Below are positions 1 to 7,278 of a DNA stretch of 46,417 bases, one piece after another (within the stretch, counting starts at the first letter, position 1; every line of letters begins with the position of its first letter). This stretch comes from Mizugakiibacter sp. (lineage in GTDB: Bacteria > Pseudomonadota > Gammaproteobacteria > Xanthomonadales > Rhodanobacteraceae): NCBI GenBank assembly GCA_003233305.1, contig QILI01000077.1:1-46417 (forward strand), in the 5' to 3' direction. The position numbers and the translations under genes are program-made. Under the pieces are notes generated by a model. The model was not told where the DNA came from and did not search any database. It saw only the letters and a program-made list of their open reading frames with translations.

Positions 1-129
1 TACAACGAACACTTGCCACAACGAGCACTCGGTCATAAAACGCCCTTGCAAGCAATCCGTACCTGGCGCAAAGATCGACCTGAACTCTTTGCTAGACGTC
101 CAAAGAATCAAACGGGACTGGACACGTAA
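1..129 (+). CDS. IS481-family transposase, C-terminal end (partial, runs off window)
   Basis: Frame 1 is open from the first base to a TAA at 127-129 and encodes about 42 residues. It contains YNEHLPQRALGHKTP, followed by an ELFARRPKNQ-like stretch and a final GLDT. This is the typical extreme C-terminus of IS481-type DDE transposases, just after the catalytic Glu region. The family inserts DNA by cut-and-paste or copy-paste chemistry. The rest of the gene lies outside the window, so it is unknown whether the element is intact. The stop codon is 17 bases from the probable IS end at 146, which matches the tight packing of these elements. Confidence 0.8.
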   Translation, partial: YNEHLPQRALGHKTPLQAIRTWRKDRPELFARRPKNQTGLDT

Positions 130-146
130 ACTCACGGGACCAGACA
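130..146. mobile_element. Probable right end (terminal inverted repeat) of the IS481-type element
   Basis: The bases just after the transposase stop end in ...GGGACCAGACA. Read inward this is TGTCTGGTCCCGTGA. Starting with TGT is characteristic of IS481-type termini. The other end is outside the window, so the repeat and the target duplication cannot be confirmed. The junction lies inside the 3' end of the neighbouring FAD-dehydrogenase gene. Confidence 0.55.
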
Positions 147-1745
147 CTTAAGGAGCATATCCTTGGCTATAACTTCTGCAATTCTAATGCCATCAACCGC
201 GGCTGATAAAATGCCGCCCGCATACCCCGCACCCTCACCTGCCGGATACAAACCCGGGGTATTAATACTTTGAAGCAATTCATCTCGCTTAATACGAATG
301 GGGGATGAAGTTCGGGTTTCAACACCGGTTAATACAGCATCGTGCATGGCAAAACCTTTTATTTTTTTCTCAAATGCAGGCAGGGCTTCTCTGATTGATT
401 CAATCGCATAAGCGGGCAATGCGGTGCCCAGGTTGGTTAACTGCACACCGGGCGTATAGGATGGTGATACGGATCCAATACTTGTCGAGGATCGGTTGGC
501 AAGAAAATCGCCTACCAATTGTCCGGGTGCATTGTAGTTCCTGCCCCCCATCACAAAGGCATTCGATTCCAACTCGCGCTGAAAATCCAACCCGGCAAGT
601 GGGCCGCCAGGAAAATCCTCTGGAGTAATACCGACAACAATCCCACTATTTGCATTTCGCTTATTACGCGAATACTGACTCATGCCGTTAGTCACGATGC
701 AGTTTTCTTCCGATGTCGCGGCAACCACAACACCACCGGGACACATACAAAAGCTGTATACCGAATAGCCACTCCTGCAATGATGAACCAACTTATAATC
801 CGCCGCACCTAACAGGGGATGGCCTGCTCTTTTCCCAAATTGGGCTTTGTCTATAATCGATTGCGGATGTTCGATACGAAAACCGATGGAAAAAGATTTC
901 GGTTCAATGTACACACCTTGATCCAGCAGTGTTTGAAAGGTATCACGTGCGCTGTGCCCAATCGCCAGAATCACGTGCTCACCATACCAAACCGTTCCAT
1001 CCGATAACTCAACTCCTTTTATCTGCCGTTCGTCAAGGACAAGCTTCTCAACCTTGCTTGAAAAATAAAATTCGCCACCTAGAGATTCAATTTCTGTGCG
1101 AAACTTTTCTACCATACCAACCAGTTTAAAGGTACCGATATGAGGTTTACTAAGATAAAGAATCTCGGCAGGTGCGCCGGCCTTTACAAATTCTGCTAGC
1201 ACCTTTCTTCCATAGTTATGCGGGTCTTTTATCCGGCTATGTAATTTCCCGTCGGAAAATGTTCCTGCTCCACCTTCGCCGAATTGTACATTTGACTCAG
1301 TATTTAATTTGCGCTCGCGCCACAGCGCGAAGGTGTCATACGTGCGTTCCCGAACTTTTTTACCCCGTTCCAGAATAATCGGCCTGAACCCCATTTGCGC
1401 TAAAACCAATCCGGCCAGGATGCCGCAGGGTCCCGCACCCACAACAATCGGCCTCTCGGTCAGGCCTTCAGGGGCATGAGCAACAAATCGATAGTCCGTA
1501 TCCGGTGTCGATTTAATATTCGATACTGTGCGGTTTGATGCCCGTATACTGTCTTCACCATTAATGTCGACATCAAGGGTATAGATGAGCATGATGTTAT
1601 CGTGTTTGCGTGCATCATACCCCCTTCGAAAAATCACGTATTTCGTTATTTTTTCTGGAGAAATCGACAATCGCTCACAAATGGCATTTTTAAGTGCCTC
1701 TTCTGGATGATCCAGAGGTAATCGTATTTCGCTTAATCTAATCAT
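132..1745 (-). CDS. FAD-dependent dehydrogenase (COG2509-type NAD(P)/FAD oxidoreductase), 3' end supplied by an IS
   Basis: This 537-residue protein has an N-terminal domain of about 100 residues, then a Rossmann FAD motif VVGAGPCGILAGLVLAQ and a conserved FGEGGAGTFSDGKLHS segment. The C-terminal GEGAGYAGGILSAAVDG completes the dinucleotide fold. These features mark the uncharacterised FAD-dependent dehydrogenase family COG2509; its substrate is not known. The start at 1745 (MIRLSEIRLPL) fits the family better than the upstream ATG at 1793. The last codons (C-L-V-P-stop) are read from the end of the adjacent IS481 element, so the native tail is replaced by a short IS-derived one. Codons are visibly richer in A/T than in neighbours. 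Together with IS remnants on both sides this suggests horizontal acquisition. Whether the altered tail affects function is unknown; the conserved core is intact. Confidence 0.8.
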   Translation of the reverse strand: MIRLSEIRLPLDHPEEALKNAICERLSISPEKITKYVIFRRGYDARKHDNIMLIYTLDVDINGEDSIRASNRTVSNIKSTPDTDYRFVAHAPEGLTERPIVVGAGPCGILAGLVLAQMGFRPIILERGKKVRERTYDTFALWRERKLNTESNVQFGEGGAGTFSDGKLHSRIKDPHNYGRKVLAEFVKAGAPAEILYLSKPHIGTFKLVGMVEKFRTEIESLGGEFYFSSKVEKLVLDERQIKGVELSDGTVWYGEHVILAIGHSARDTFQTLLDQGVYIEPKSFSIGFRIEHPQSIIDKAQFGKRAGHPLLGAADYKLVHHCRSGYSVYSFCMCPGGVVVAATSEENCIVTNGMSQYSRNKRNANSGIVVGITPEDFPGGPLAGLDFQRELESNAFVMGGRNYNAPGQLVGDFLANRSSTSIGSVSPSYTPGVQLTNLGTALPAYAIESIREALPAFEKKIKGFAMHDAVLTGVETRTSSPIRIKRDELLQSINTPGLYPAGEGAGYAGGILSAAVDGIRIAEVIAKDMLLKCLVP

Positions 1746-1966
1746 TTTGCATCCGCTTCTGTAGCGTTCAAGCCTATTCCGCCCAACTCCCATGAGGACT
1801 CCCCAGATCGGATGGGGATGCCTTCGAAGTTCAAGTCACACCCGCTGGAAGCGTAAGTAGAGTCTACTAAGAAACTCTAACTCATTGATGTTATTGTAAT
1901 AATATGGTGTTTTTAGATATAATAGTGCATCAAAAGTTAGCCTACCCCTGGAAAACGCGTGCACCG

Positions 1967-2428
1967 ATGATTCGTTATCGCAGCAGCCAACAGCTTTCTC
2001 TGGCCGTTGTGACTGGCCCTTGCAAACCGCTCTGGATGGGAAGGATAGCCCGGTGCACCCCCTGGGACGAGCTGGCCGAGGGGCATTATCAAGATTTGGC
2101 CGTCAAGCAAGGGTGCCCCGCCAAGGATGACCACCGGGTCATCGGGGCGGTAATCATCAAGCACAAGCTGTGTTTGTCGGACCAAAAGACGGTGGCCACG
2201 ACCCAGGAGAATCCCTACCTGCCATACTTCGTGGGGTTGTCGGGTTATCAAAGGGATGCGCCGTTTGCCCCTTCGCTGTGGGTGGAGGTTCGCAAGCGCA
2301 TGGGGTCGGGCGTATTTGAAGTTTTTTATGGGGCGATCATCGCCGCCGTAGAAAAGGCGAAGGCGAAGGCGAAGCGCAAGCCCGCGCCCGGGCGTAGGCC
2401 TAAACCAGGCAAGGACGAGGTGCAGCAA
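1967..2428 (+). pseudogene. Decayed IS5-family transposase, N-terminal half only
   Basis: The reading frame gives MIRYRSSQQLSL, then a stretch unlike the family, then PWDELAEGHYQDLAVKQG, VIGAVIIKHKLCLSD, ENPYLPYFVGLSGYQ and APFAPSLWVEVRKRMG. These are the N-terminal landmarks of IS5/IS1182-like transposases. The region around 2000-2055 matches the family only in another frame (a DWPLQTALDG-like segment), so the copy carries compensating frameshifts. The DDE catalytic domain is missing: similarity stops near 2428, after a lysine-rich stretch, just before the thioesterase gene. An open frame runs from 1904 to 2533, but its ends are unrelated sequence. It is an inactive relic. Confidence 0.75.
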
Positions 2429-2451
2429 CCCACTGCAATAACATATCAGTA

Positions 2452-2946
2452 TCAGCGCTCTACAATTCCCGGATGGTCCTCACGTAACGGCTTCTCCATA
2501 CTCCTGGAAATCTCACTCAAACGCTCAGCATAGGCAGCCAGCTTGAGGTCATCCGGCTCGGTAGGCGTCCATTTCGGCACTTCGATAGGATGTTCTGCTT
2601 CGGCGTCAACGGCCACAAACACCATCACACAACTGGTGGTCAGACGGCTTTGCCCCTGCCTGAGATCCCTGGCCAGTACGTCCACAGCAAACTGCATGCT
2701 GCTGTGCCCGGTATGGATAAGCTTGGCCTGGACGCTGACCAGATCACCGATACGGATCGGCTGTAGAAACTGGATGCTGCTCACCGCAGCGGTCACACAA
2801 TAGGCACCGCTCCAAGCTACCGCAGCGGCATAACCGGTCTGGTCGATCCAGCGCATCACTGCACCACCATGAACCTTGCCACCGAAATTGACATCGCCCG
2901 GCTGAGCCATGAAACGAAAGCTTAGTTCGCGTTGCTGACCACGCAT
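2452..2946 (-). CDS. Acyl-CoA thioesterase, hot-dog fold (YciA/ACOT-like)
   Basis: This 164-residue protein carries the hot-dog motif GDVNFGGKVHGGAVMRWIDQTGYAAA, in which the residues after the HGG turn and the long helix form the CoA-ester site. A second conserved block, SSIQFLQPIRIGDLVSV, follows. The family hydrolyses acyl-CoA to free acid and CoA in the cytoplasm; chain-length preference cannot be read here. I chose the ATG at 2946 because a GGAG lies 9 bases upstream, while the ATG at 2961 has no ribosome binding site. The gene lies 28 bases after the RuBisCO-like gene on the same strand, so it is probably cotranscribed with it and prmC. Its 3' end abuts the IS5 relic. Confidence 0.85.
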   Translation of the reverse strand: MRGQQRELSFRFMAQPGDVNFGGKVHGGAVMRWIDQTGYAAAVAWSGAYCVTAAVSSIQFLQPIRIGDLVSVQAKLIHTGHSSMQFAVDVLARDLRQGQSRLTTSCVMVFVAVDAEAEHPIEVPKWTPTEPDDLKLAAYAERLSEISRSMEKPLREDHPGIVER

Positions 2947-2973
2947 GCACCCAATCTCCATATCAAAGCGGCA

Positions 2974-4572
2974 TTATGCCTCGCCCACGGCTCCGGGAGC
3001 GACCGGCTGGTCCCGTTGCCGATCAACAAGGCAATAAAAGCCAAACGGCTGGGCACTTTCGTTACGCAACTGGTGCACACGTTGTGGGGCAATGTAGGCA
3101 ACATCATGAGGCTCAAGCGGCTGCTGTTCTCCGTCCATTTGTACCCAGCCATGACCCCGCGCACCAATGAGCACATGGGTATGAGCGTGTCTTTCCAGAC
3201 TGGTGTGCCCCCCGGGGGCCAGCTCAAAGTAGCGCAGATCAAATTGGCAGGCCTCACCACTCTTGCCGATCAGCTCGACCCGCCGTACCCCGGCAAAATC
3301 CAACTCGTGGCTACTCTTGTAAGGACGATCCTCACGACCCTGCCAATGAAAACCATCCAATACCGCTAGTCGGGAGCGGATTGCCCCGGGTGCCACAGGC
3401 AGTTCGCAGGATGACGCAACCGCCAGCGGTGGGCGACACCGTTCCCCACAACGGACGCGAATCGCCTCGGCAAACTTCTGGGTCGACGCACAAAGGTCCT
3501 CCGAATGGCCATGTAAAGCCCCCCCGACCAGCAACACGGTATCAAGCCCATAGGTCTCGATCAGATCCGGAATGAGTTTAAAAGACATGCCACCCGCAGG
3601 TGCCGGCATAGCCGAACGCAGATTGCCCAGGGGTTCAACAAGGGCTTTTGCAACCGCCCGACAGGCTGATGCAGGGGGACCGAAACGCCCACCCGTGGCC
3701 GGGAACACCGAAATATCTGCTCCACTCAGCCGAAACAAGGTGCCCAGGAGTACGGCATGCGCAATGCCGTGTTCTTCCCCGTGGGTATAGGCGCCACTCA
3801 GGGCCGGATGGGCCATGCCGAGCAAACCGTAGCGATCCAGCAAAGTGCGGGACCGGTCCAAGCCCATCACCAGTGGGCAGACCAGCGCCCCAGGCAAGCC
3901 CCGCTCACGAATGTAACGGGCCCGCTGGTCGAGCTCCGCATCCGCCCCAGCTAGATGTGGCAGGTACAGGCACTGTCGCCCGGTCTGCTGATTGGCTTGC
4001 TCAACCGCCACGGCACAAGCATCGATGCGACGGCGGAAGGTATCCCAGTCGGCATCCACCAGATTCTGGTCATCCTTGACCAGATCGCCACCACCACGGG
4101 CAAATTCACCAGCCAGTCGAGCCAGAGCTTCAATAGGCATGCCACGCGGCTTGATTGCCGTCGCCAGCAGAGGTCGGTCATAAATTCCGAGCAGCCCCCG
4201 CAATCCTTGCACACCGAACCGCGGTCCATGAAAATTGCCGGTTACCGATTCAGGCAGATCTATTTCCAGCAAGCGCACCCCGGGGTACATCGAGATGTTG
4301 CCGTAGAGAAGATTGAATAATTGGCCAAGTTGCTCTGAAGCCAGCTCGGCGGTGTAGCCGATTTCAACGCAGAAGCTGTCTTGCCGGCTCACTTCAGCCT
4401 CTATGGAGCGAACCGTTCCCACTACCCGGCTGCGTACCCCGGCATCACGAATCAATGCCGCAGGCACCTCAACGGTTTGTTCATAAGCCATGGACCGGGC
4501 CAGAGTATCGATCTCGCTGGCCGTGGAAAGAACCCGATAACGGGCAAGAATCTTGTCGTCGGAAGCCATCAT
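2974..4572 (-). CDS. RuBisCO-like protein (form IV) fused to a C-terminal cupin
   Basis: Of 532 residues, about 1-385 are a RuBisCO large-chain fold and about 425-525 a cupin. RuBisCO landmarks are K141 in IKPRG (the catalytic KPK site), K166-D167-D168-Q169 (the KDDE metal site, with Gln for the last Glu), PAPAGGM at 323-329 and LLVGGALHGHSEDL. The last two replace loop 6 and the phosphate site in a way typical of non-carboxylating form IV proteins. The cupin shows LAPGGHTSLERHAHTH (H456, H462, H464, H466) and H500, probable metal ligands, and ends in a GFYCLVDRQRDQP-like tail. In Rhodospirillum rubrum, separate RuBisCO-like and cupin proteins convert 5-methylthioribulose-1-phosphate to 1-methylthioxylulose-5-phosphate, then to deoxyxylulose-5-phosphate and methanethiol. 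By inference this fusion performs both steps. Other form IV activities (for example on apionate derivatives) are possible. No mtnP or mtnA lies in the window. The start is ATGATG at 4572 or 4569. Confidence 0.85.
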   Translation of the reverse strand: MMASDDKILARYRVLSTASEIDTLARSMAYEQTVEVPAALIRDAGVRSRVVGTVRSIEAEVSRQDSFCVEIGYTAELASEQLGQLFNLLYGNISMYPGVRLLEIDLPESVTGNFHGPRFGVQGLRGLLGIYDRPLLATAIKPRGMPIEALARLAGEFARGGGDLVKDDQNLVDADWDTFRRRIDACAVAVEQANQQTGRQCLYLPHLAGADAELDQRARYIRERGLPGALVCPLVMGLDRSRTLLDRYGLLGMAHPALSGAYTHGEEHGIAHAVLLGTLFRLSGADISVFPATGGRFGPPASACRAVAKALVEPLGNLRSAMPAPAGGMSFKLIPDLIETYGLDTVLLVGGALHGHSEDLCASTQKFAEAIRVRCGERCRPPLAVASSCELPVAPGAIRSRLAVLDGFHWQGREDRPYKSSHELDFAGVRRVELIGKSGEACQFDLRYFELAPGGHTSLERHAHTHVLIGARGHGWVQMDGEQQPLEPHDVAYIAPQRVHQLRNESAQPFGFYCLVDRQRDQPVAPGAVGEA

Positions 4573-4630
4573 GTGGGAATCAGCAGCGCCGCATCCGTAC
4601 TGCGGAAAGCCTGCTATTTTAGCCTGTGCG

Positions 4631-5485
4631 TCACTTTTCCGGTACGCGTCCCAGGCTGACCCGTTCCCGGTGCTCGATATCTAACTCGGTGGTGACTTCG
4701 CTCAAGCCCCTATCGTGCAGCAATTGCCGCACTGCGGCGCCCTGTTCAAAACCGTGCTCCAGCAATAACCATCCTCCAGGGTGCAGACACGCTGGCGCCG
4801 TGCTGACAATGTGGCGAATAGCATCCAGCCCGTCTGCGCCCGCCAATAGCGCCACCGAGGGCTCGTAACGTAAATCACCCTGCTGCAGGTGCGGATCTTC
4901 AAGCCGTAGATAAGGAGGATTGGAGACGATTAAATCGCAACTGGCATCACCCAAAGCCTCGCTCCAATCAGACTGCACAAAACCAACCCGCTGCAGACCC
5001 AGGTGCTGCGCATTGACCTGGGCAATCTGCAATGCCGCCAGACTACGATCTACCGCCAGAACATGCGCCTGCGGCCGCTCGTGAGCCAGGGCCAGCGCAA
5101 TAGCACCACTACCGGTGCCGAGGTCCACCACCTGCAGCGGACGTTCCGGCGGCATATGCTCCGGCGGCATATGCTGTAGTGCCAATTCCACCAGACGTTC
5201 GGTATCGGGGCGGGGAATCAACGTATCCGGGCTCACTTGCAACGTCAGCGACCAGAACTCGCGCTGGCCGAGCAGATAGGCCAGCGGCTCACCCTCAGCC
5301 CGGCGCCGTAGCAAATCAAAAAATCGCTGCTGCCGCCCCGGGGTAACCGTATCCCGGTCATGGGCGTACAACCAGCTACGCGGTCGCTGCAGCACCTCCC
5401 CTAACAGTACTTCGGCTTCCAAAGCGGCCGAATCCGTAGCCAGCATCTCACGCGCAGCCCGTAGCAGGGAACGTAGTTCACTCAT
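4631..5485 (-). CDS. prmC: Peptide chain release factor N5-glutamine methyltransferase
   Basis: PrmC (HemK) methylates the glutamine of the GGQ motif in release factors 1 and 2, using S-adenosylmethionine. The 284-residue protein has the helical N-terminal domain, the class I methyltransferase motif DLGTGSGAIALAL (121-133) and the catalytic NPPY at 189-192, followed by YLRLEDPHL. Length is normal for the family. The usual partner prfA is not adjacent; a divergent oxyR lies upstream. Downstream, on the same strand, come the RuBisCO-cupin gene (58-base gap) and a thioesterase. An in-frame duplication of HMPPE (105-114) sits just before the SAM-binding strand and is encoded by a perfect 15-base tandem repeat. 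Confidence 0.95.
   Translation of the reverse strand: MSELRSLLRAAREMLATDSAALEAEVLLGEVLQRPRSWLYAHDRDTVTPGRQQRFFDLLRRRAEGEPLAYLLGQREFWSLTLQVSPDTLIPRPDTERLVELALQHMPPEHMPPERPLQVVDLGTGSGAIALALAHERPQAHVLAVDRSLAALQIAQVNAQHLGLQRVGFVQSDWSEALGDASCDLIVSNPPYLRLEDPHLQQGDLRYEPSVALLAGADGLDAIRHIVSTAPACLHPGGWLLLEHGFEQGAAVRQLLHDRGLSEVTTELDIEHRERVSLGRVPEK
5146..5175. repeat. 15-base perfect tandem duplication inside prmC
   Basis: The 15-mer CCGGCGGCATATGCT occurs twice head to tail (5146-5160 and 5161-5175). It encodes HMPPE twice on the minus strand. The extra copy falls in the linker between the N-terminal helical domain and the methyltransferase domain, where an insertion should be tolerated. Confidence 0.9.
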
Positions 5486-5579
5486 AGCAGGAAGGGTAAT
5501 CGAATTCAGTGGCTATGCAGCCCCCAGCAAGCACGCTGACACGGTATAGTTTAGTCATTGATACCATCAATGGTGAGAT

Positions 5580-6512
5580 ATGAATTTGCGGGATCTTCAC
5601 TATCTTGTGGCGCTGTCCGACCAGCGTCATTTCGGACGTGCTGCCGAAGCCTGCTTCGTCAGCCAGCCGACCCTGTCCACCCAGATCCGCAAGATCGAAG
5701 GCGAACTGGGGGTCCGTCTGGTCGAACGTACCCCCCGGCGTATCCTCATGACCGAGGTCGGAGTTGAGATTGTGCGTCGCGCCCGGGACATCCTCAACGA
5801 AGTTGAGCAGATCCGCAACATCGCCCGCAACACCCACGATCCAGAGTCGGGCACGGTGCGCCTGGGTATTTTCCCAACGCTGGGTCCTTATCTGCTGCCC
5901 CACGTGGTACCGGCTGTGCGCCAGCGCTTTCCCAAGCTGGAGCTGCTGCTCTCTGAAGACAAGACCGATAACCTGCTGCAACAGATGCGCGAGGGCAAAC
6001 TTGATACGGCCATTCTAGCCTTACCGATCCACGAAGAATCACTGCACTGCGAGTTTCTATTCGAGGAGCCCTTCGTCCTCGCCGTGGCGGCGGAACATCC
6101 CTTGGCAACACGCCAGCACCTGCAAGTCTGCGATCTGAAGAACCAATCGCTACTGCTACTTGAGGACGGGCACTGCTTACGTGATCAGGCTCTGGAAGTC
6201 TGCCATAAATCGGGAGCCAACGAACGCGCCGGCTTTCGTGCCACCAGCCTGGAAACGCTACGACAAATGGTGGCCGCCAATGTCGGGATTACCTTGCTAC
6301 CATTACTCGCTGTACGTCCACCAATCACCCAGCCGGAAAATCTCCGGCTGATTGAATTTGAAAGTCATCCCCCCAGCCGGCGAGTCGCCATGATCTGGCG
6401 CAAGAGTTCCGCCCTGGATCCGTTTCTATTACGCCTGGCTGAGAATTTTCGGAATCTCCCCGAAGCGCTGCTGGCGTCATCGACCTCGAACATCGCGCAA
6501 ACCGCCGCCTAA
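5580..6512 (+). CDS. oxyR: Hydrogen peroxide-inducible LysR-type activator OxyR
   Basis: This 310-residue LysR-type regulator has an N-terminal winged helix (MNLRDLHYLVALSDQRHFGRAA) and a substrate-like effector domain. It carries both peroxide-sensing cysteines at E. coli numbering: C199 in LEDGHCLRDQ and C208. These form a disulfide on oxidation and switch on peroxide-defence promoters. A GGTGAG lies just upstream of the ATG. The gene is divergent from prmC, with about 94 bases between. The rubrerythrin cluster follows 248 bases downstream on the same strand, and a possible OxyR half-operator lies in that gap. Confidence 0.93.
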   Translation: MNLRDLHYLVALSDQRHFGRAAEACFVSQPTLSTQIRKIEGELGVRLVERTPRRILMTEVGVEIVRRARDILNEVEQIRNIARNTHDPESGTVRLGIFPTLGPYLLPHVVPAVRQRFPKLELLLSEDKTDNLLQQMREGKLDTAILALPIHEESLHCEFLFEEPFVLAVAAEHPLATRQHLQVCDLKNQSLLLLEDGHCLRDQALEVCHKSGANERAGFRATSLETLRQMVAANVGITLLPLLAVRPPITQPENLRLIEFESHPPSRRVAMIWRKSSALDPFLLRLAENFRNLPEALLASSTSNIAQTAA

Positions 6513-6637
6513 AGTCGTATCGTGCAAGCCCTGTTCCGCACCGATAGGCTCCTTGTATCCCTCACAAAAATCCGAGTATCAATGAGATTCGGACGAACCG
6601 GTACACCGGAAGGTTCATAGCAACGGTGGATCGATCA

Positions 6638-6652
6638 ATAGGCGCTATCTAT
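6638..6652. promoter_or_regulatory. Possible OxyR half-operator (ATAG-N7-CTAT) upstream of rubrerythrin
   Basis: The gap between oxyR and rubrerythrin contains ATAG-N7-CTAT with exactly the 11-base spacing seen within one half of the E. coli OxyR consensus. A second half at the correct phase is not evident; another ATAG at 6617 is one base out of register. The site is 109 bases before the rubrerythrin ATG. Such short motifs occur by chance, so this is a suggestion only. Confidence 0.3.
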
Positions 6653-6760
6653 ACACACCATCATTTCATTCAATTTCATTCTTGGCTGGCGGCGCCGGAT
6701 AATAGCTGCTGAGGACCGGAGCTTTTCCGATTCACTGCAGCCATTTTTAGGAGAAAGATC

Positions 6761-7180
6761 ATGAGCACTATCAAAGGTTCCAAGACCGAACAGAATCTTA
6801 AGGACGCGTTTGCGGGCGAGTCCCAGGCCAATCGTCGCTATTTGTACTTTGCTGGCAAGGCCGATATCGAAGGCTTCAACGATGTTGCCGTAGTGTTCCG
6901 TTCCACCGCTGAAGGGGAAACCGGTCACGCCCACGGTCACCTCGAATATCTTGAAGAGAGCGGTGACCCGGTCACCGGCCTGCCTTTCGGCGAAACTTCA
7001 GCCAATCTTAAAAGTGCTGTCGCCGGAGAGACCCACGAGTACACCGATATGTATCCGGGTATGGCCAAGGCGGCACGTGAGGAAGGTTTTGAAGAAATTG
7101 CCGACTGGTTTGAAACCCTGGGCAAGGCAGAACGCTCGCACGCCAATCGTTTCCAGAAAGCCTTGAACGAACTGGGTTGA
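6761..7180 (+). CDS. Rubrerythrin (diiron domain only, no rubredoxin domain)
   Basis: This 139-residue ferritin-like four-helix protein reduces hydrogen peroxide at a diiron centre in the cytoplasm. Visible ligands are E20 in [11 protein letters not shown]53 and H56 in [11 protein letters not shown]90/E94 around [11 protein letters not shown], and E124 and H127 in [10 protein letters not shown]. The C-terminal rubredoxin domain of classical rubrerythrins is absent, as in sulerythrin-type proteins, so electrons must come from another protein. The Fe-S protein encoded next is the natural candidate. AGGAGA before the ATG is a strong ribosome binding site. A hairpin follows the gene. Confidence 0.92.
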   Translation: MSTIKGSKTEQNLKDAFAGESQANRRYLYFAGKADIEGFNDVAVVFRSTAEGETGHAHGHLEYLEESGDPVTGLPFGETSANLKSAVAGETHEYTDMYPGMAKAAREEGFEEIADWFETLGKAERSHANRFQKALNELG

Positions 7181-7194
7181 GCTAACTTACCGTT

Positions 7195-7247
7195 GCGCCC
7201 GTATCCATATTACGGGCGCTTCATCCTGCGGTCCGAATCAACCGCAG
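7195..7247. promoter_or_regulatory. Two consecutive hairpins between rubrerythrin and the Fe-S protein gene
   Basis: The first hairpin has 9-base arms GCGCCCGTA / TACGGGCGC (7195-7203 and 7211-7219) and a 7-base loop. The second has 7-base arms CTGCGGT / ACCGCAG (7226-7232 and 7241-7247). Neither is followed by a T-run, so they look more like attenuators, mRNA-stability elements or Rho-region structures than strong intrinsic terminators. They could set the abundant rubrerythrin mRNA apart from the downstream genes. Confidence 0.55.
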
Positions 7248-7278
7248 TCTACGTCGGTAATGAACCAAGGATCGCAAT

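Noticed and set aside
1904-2533. A 209-codon open frame across the IS5 relic as an intact gene
   Set aside because: Only its middle matches a transposase, that part contains compensating frameshifts, and its 3' portion overlaps the thioesterase gene antisense.
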